Below, one piece after another: positions 61,423-64,000 of a stretch of DNA of 64,000 nt (positions are counted from its first letter, which is position 1; each line of letters starts with the position of its first letter). The stretch covers positions 1,860,001 to 1,924,000 of the forward strand of contig NC_087068.1 in the NCBI RefSeq assembly GCF_963678635.1, in the 5' to 3' direction. This stretch comes from Symsagittifera roscoffensis (lineage: Eukaryota; Xenacoelomorpha; Acoela; Convolutidae). Made by a program: the position numbers and the translations under genes. The notes under the pieces were generated by a model. The model did not search any database and was not told the DNA's origin. It saw only the letters and a list, made by a program, of their open reading frames with translations.

Positions 61423-62524
61423 TTTGCACCATCAAATCAGGTGAATTGTAAACCAGCCGACACTTCTGAACAGGAATAATTGTTCAAAGTTTTGTATAAA
61501 TAATAGATAAGGTTTAGCCTTTTTTTGAACCCGAAAGAAGTTATCGACTGCTTGAGTTCAAAAAAAACGGGAAAACGGTTGCGATTTGTTAATCGAGGAT
61601 TTGATAAGGTGCTAGACTAATTTATGGCTTCGAAGATCTTTTTAAGATGCCGAAAATTTAACGCGAAATGTTTAGGCGTAGCAAAATATCCCGTTCTCAA
61701 AATTGTTCCAAATTCATTTAAAGACAGTCATTTTTTTTTTAAATTCCGTGTGCAACTCAATGTTTAACTGTTTTACGATTGATATTGCAGATCGAAAGTT
61801 CATAGTTGTTCAAAATTTTAACCAAAACTATTTGAGACTATTTACAGGGCTGTCAGAACATTCTGGACGTTGCCTTGATATAAGGGGGCGTTGCTTAAAT
61901 GAAAGGCGTCGCCCAAATATTATAAAAGGCAAATTTCAATAAAATGACGTAACTTTTGGTTGATACAATCTCATTTTCGATAAGCTCATTTTCGATTTGC
62001 TTATTACATTCGTCTGGTATATTCACACTGGCTGTTTGCGTTCTGTAAAAAAACCGTGCCTGGTTTTAGTCTTTTTATGACCACTGATCCATAGATAGGA
62101 TTGTTTGTTTTATGGCACTGAGTCTCATTGACCATAAATCATAAATCAAGAGGCGGTTTGGATTTGAATCTGAAAAAAGCAGACATGACGACTACTCTTT
62201 CACTGAACGGTAGAAGGTAAACAAAACAATGAATTGAGACGATGGCGCTAATTTGTGGTTTGATGATTTTGTCTAAAATGAGGAGGCAGCGTCCAAAAGC
62301 TTCTTGTTCAGCTACTTCTATTCAAGGTTTTTTGTTGCGTACATAAAATGAAGAATTTATGACGTGGAAGGCTTGCTGGAGCACTCGGATAATAAAAATT
62401 AAATCTAAAACAGTTAAATACATTTTCTTCCGTTTGAAATGGTAGAAAACTGTCCTCTAAAGTCTATCAAAACACAATCTTGATTAAAAAAAAACATATC
62501 AAATAAGTATCCGGTCTAGCATAT

Positions 62525-62577
62525 CATCCCCCCCACCCCAACACCACCCCCACCCCTACCCTCACCCCGCCCCATCC
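62525..62577. repeat. C-rich block, minus strand quadruplex candidate
   Basis: About 53 bp almost without G on the plus strand, with at least six runs of three or more C (CCCCCCCACCCC, CCACCCCCACCCCTACCC, ACCCCGCCCC). The minus strand, the template for this gene, is therefore G-rich. It lies about 275 bp upstream of exon F. Confidence 0.8.
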
Positions 62578-62851
62578 TTCCTCGAAATTAAACTCTAAAC
62601 TCTATAGCTTCCTCTCCGCTACTTTATTTAAATTTAAAAAGTGCTCTGCAAAGAACGTAAAAAACAGTCCTGGCATCCATTGACGAATAATGCCGACTTG
62701 AAACCTAGTAGTCACTAGCTGCTTAGTAAATTGATCCAATCTAGAATGTTCTAGAAACGACTAGGCCTGTTCTTCAAGTTGTTTTGTCCTCAGATGAGCT
62801 GATGAATTTTTTCCTCCTTAGTTTGGTCAACCCATTTTTAAATTGTTTCAG

Positions 62852-62989
62852 CCTGTGACGCCGGCACATTTGGACCAGACTGTTCCCAGAAGTGCCACTG
62901 TGCCAACGGGACAACCTGCGAGCCGGACACTGGCAAGTGTCCCGGAGATAGATGTGCAGAAGGATACGCGGGAACTAATTGCCAAACAA
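62852..62989 (+). CDS. Tie: Tie-like receptor, exon F (EGF module 3)
   Basis: 46 codons, phase 1-1. The acceptor is AATTGTTTCAG and the donor GTGAGT follows A62989. One EGF module with eight cysteines: C-x8-C-x3-C-x1-C-x5-C-x6-C-x4-C-x8-C. CDAGTFGPDCSQKCHCANGT parallels TEK [20 protein letters not shown]. The sixth and seventh cysteines are separated by four residues (PGDR) instead of one, an insertion relative to EGF1 and EGF2. NGT is an N-glycosylation sequon. The join to exon E reads CVE-PCDAG. Confidence 0.96.
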
Positions 62990-63256
62990 GTGAGTGGTTT
63001 GAGTCAAATTCCATTTAAAAAACCTTTGATGAATTTGGGAGCTCTCTTCGGAAATGCAAACTATTCAGTTTGTAAACTGCTATTATTTATCAATTTAATT
63101 TTCAAATATGATCGGTTTAATTTTCAAAACAACCCAATTTTACTGTTCAATTTCAATTTTATTTTGTTTTCATTCCAATTTTATTTTAGTTTTTGATTTC
63201 AAGTTCAATACAACTTTTTCTGTTTTGCGCAAAAAAAACAATGTTTAATTTTCTAG
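62990..63256 (+). other. Tie: Intron between exons F and G (267 bp)
   Basis: GT-AG, phase 1, the shortest intron in the window. AT-rich, with ATTTTCAAA/TTTCAATTTT-like words and no inserted element recognised. Confidence 0.88.
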
Positions 63257-63541
63257 GCACGATTGCACGAGTTGGCCATTTCTACAACAGGAGAACGAAT
63301 CCAGGGGCTTCCACCCGATTCCTGTGCTCCATCCAAACCCCCCAGAAGATCCACCACACCAAAGTCACCCTCCGATCCCCCAACGGACAGACCTACTTGA
63401 GTGTGGCCGATCTGAACCTGCTGGGGTCGGGGGTGGAGTACCCGAGCAACTTCAACTTTGACCTCAAGTGGACCGAGCCTGGAGTTTACTCTTGCATGCT
63501 TGATGACAAGGAGCTTGCTTCTACTGAAATCAGATATTTCG
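63257..63541 (+). CDS. Tie: Tie-like receptor, exon G (Ig domain after the EGF modules)
   Basis: 95 codons, phase 1-1. The acceptor is AATTTTCTAG and the donor GTGCGT follows G63541. An Ig-like domain with the canonical cysteine pair: Cys24 in TRFLCSIQT and Cys80 in EPGVYSCML, the latter in the usual GxYxC context. KVTLRSPNGQTYL occupies the middle strands. The position after three EGF modules is that of the third Ig domain of vertebrate TEK, where TLVKPDGTVL and GVWVCSV sit at the matching places. Minus-strand frames over this exon are shadows. Confidence 0.93.
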
Positions 63542-63945
63542 GTGCGTATCTGCGGTTTTGTTTCGAAGGTTGTCGTGAATTGTTGATGCATTTTTAGCAA
63601 AAAAAAAAACAGGAATTATGGTAACAAAAGTTTACAAAACGTGAAAAATTGCGTTTGACTCCAAGTTGACATTTTTCTTGTACTCTTTTTTATGGTTTTC
63701 CTGACTTCCCATCAGAAAGCCAAACTAAAATGTAACTATTTTATTTATGGAGTAGCTGAAATAAACTTCTCAATAAAAATAGCATCCAATCCACAATCAC
63801 ACTTCGTTTTCGTTTTATGACTTAGAACTATTAAACTCTAAAACAACCTTTCCATGTATTATTTCACTAATTTACCCCATGTGTGCCAAAGTACCTAACT
63901 GAATAAATGGGGCAAAATATACAAAAGTAGGGCACAATTCCTCAG
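63542..63945 (+). other. Tie: Intron after exon G (about 404 bp, if the next exon is right)
   Basis: Starts GTGCGT and would end ACAATTCCTCAG. AT-rich, with nothing recognised inside. Confidence 0.5.
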
Positions 63946-64000
63946 ACAAATTCGACCGAAGTGGTCGCCCATGGCACCCAGTGGAGTTCGATGCTATATT
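63946..64000 (+). CDS. Tie: Probable next receptor exon, cut by the window end
   Basis: After CTCAG the sequence abruptly becomes GC-richer, and with the phase-1 base of exon G it reads DKFDRSGRPWHPVEFDAI without a stop to the window edge. Vertebrate Tie receptors continue with FN3 domains after this Ig domain. Eighteen codons are too few to recognise an FN3 repeat, so this rests on phase, acceptor and composition only. Confidence 0.5.

Larger units (their letters stand above)
47083..62851 (+). other. Tie: Intron between exons E and F (15.8 kb)
   Basis: GT-AG, phase 1. It begins with the SINE and contains MITEs, a MULE C-terminal fragment, repeats R and S, a GC-richer tract at 58.2-60.5 kb and a C-rich block near the 3' end. 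In 50.0-51.4, 55.5-58.1 and 61.4-62.5 kb I see only AT-rich sequence. Confidence 0.8.

Overview
The window is a stretch of animal nuclear genome, AT-rich and very gene-poor. It carries seven clear exons, and probably the start of an eighth, of one plus-strand gene. The joined exons encode the extracellular part of a receptor of the Tie/TEK (angiopoietin receptor) family. In order they hold an N-terminal region with no recognised fold, a segment that aligns with the first Tie Ig domain, a cysteine-free Ig domain, three 8-cysteine EGF modules and a second Ig domain. Every readable intron is GT-AG and phase 1, so all complete exons are 1-1 symmetrical. The signal-peptide exon lies upstream or was not found. 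The FN3 repeats, membrane segment and kinase must lie downstream.

The organism cannot be named from sequence alone. Tie family identity, 1-1 exons and no vertebrate-type repeats suggest an invertebrate deuterostome. A tunicate is a guess, not a result. Introns reach about 19 kb and are packed with tandem repeats and small non-autonomous transposons.

Layout: 1-2.7 kb is a ~720-bp tandem array. 2.8-19.1 kb holds C/G-rich foldbacks, two tRNA-derived SINE-like pieces and a 2-kb array of a 35-bp minisatellite. 19.1 kb is the first receptor exon. 19.3-38.6 kb is a large intron with microsatellites, hAT-type MITEs, an inverted pair of a ~300-bp repeat, and a decayed FLYWCH/Mutator-like transposase tandemly triplicated with a 53-bp foldback at each junction. 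38.6-47.1 kb holds four exons plus a 112-bp minisatellite. 47.1-62.8 kb is a 15.8-kb intron with a second transposase fragment and more MITEs. 62.8-64.0 kb holds the third EGF exon, the second Ig exon and a probable next exon cut by the window end.

The most interesting observation is a ~92-bp tRNA-derived insertion at the 5' splice site of the second EGF exon. Its target-site duplication copied the exon end and the whole splice donor, leaving two near-identical donors 111 bp apart. I saw no new multi-gene system; the rest of the interest is in repeat biology.
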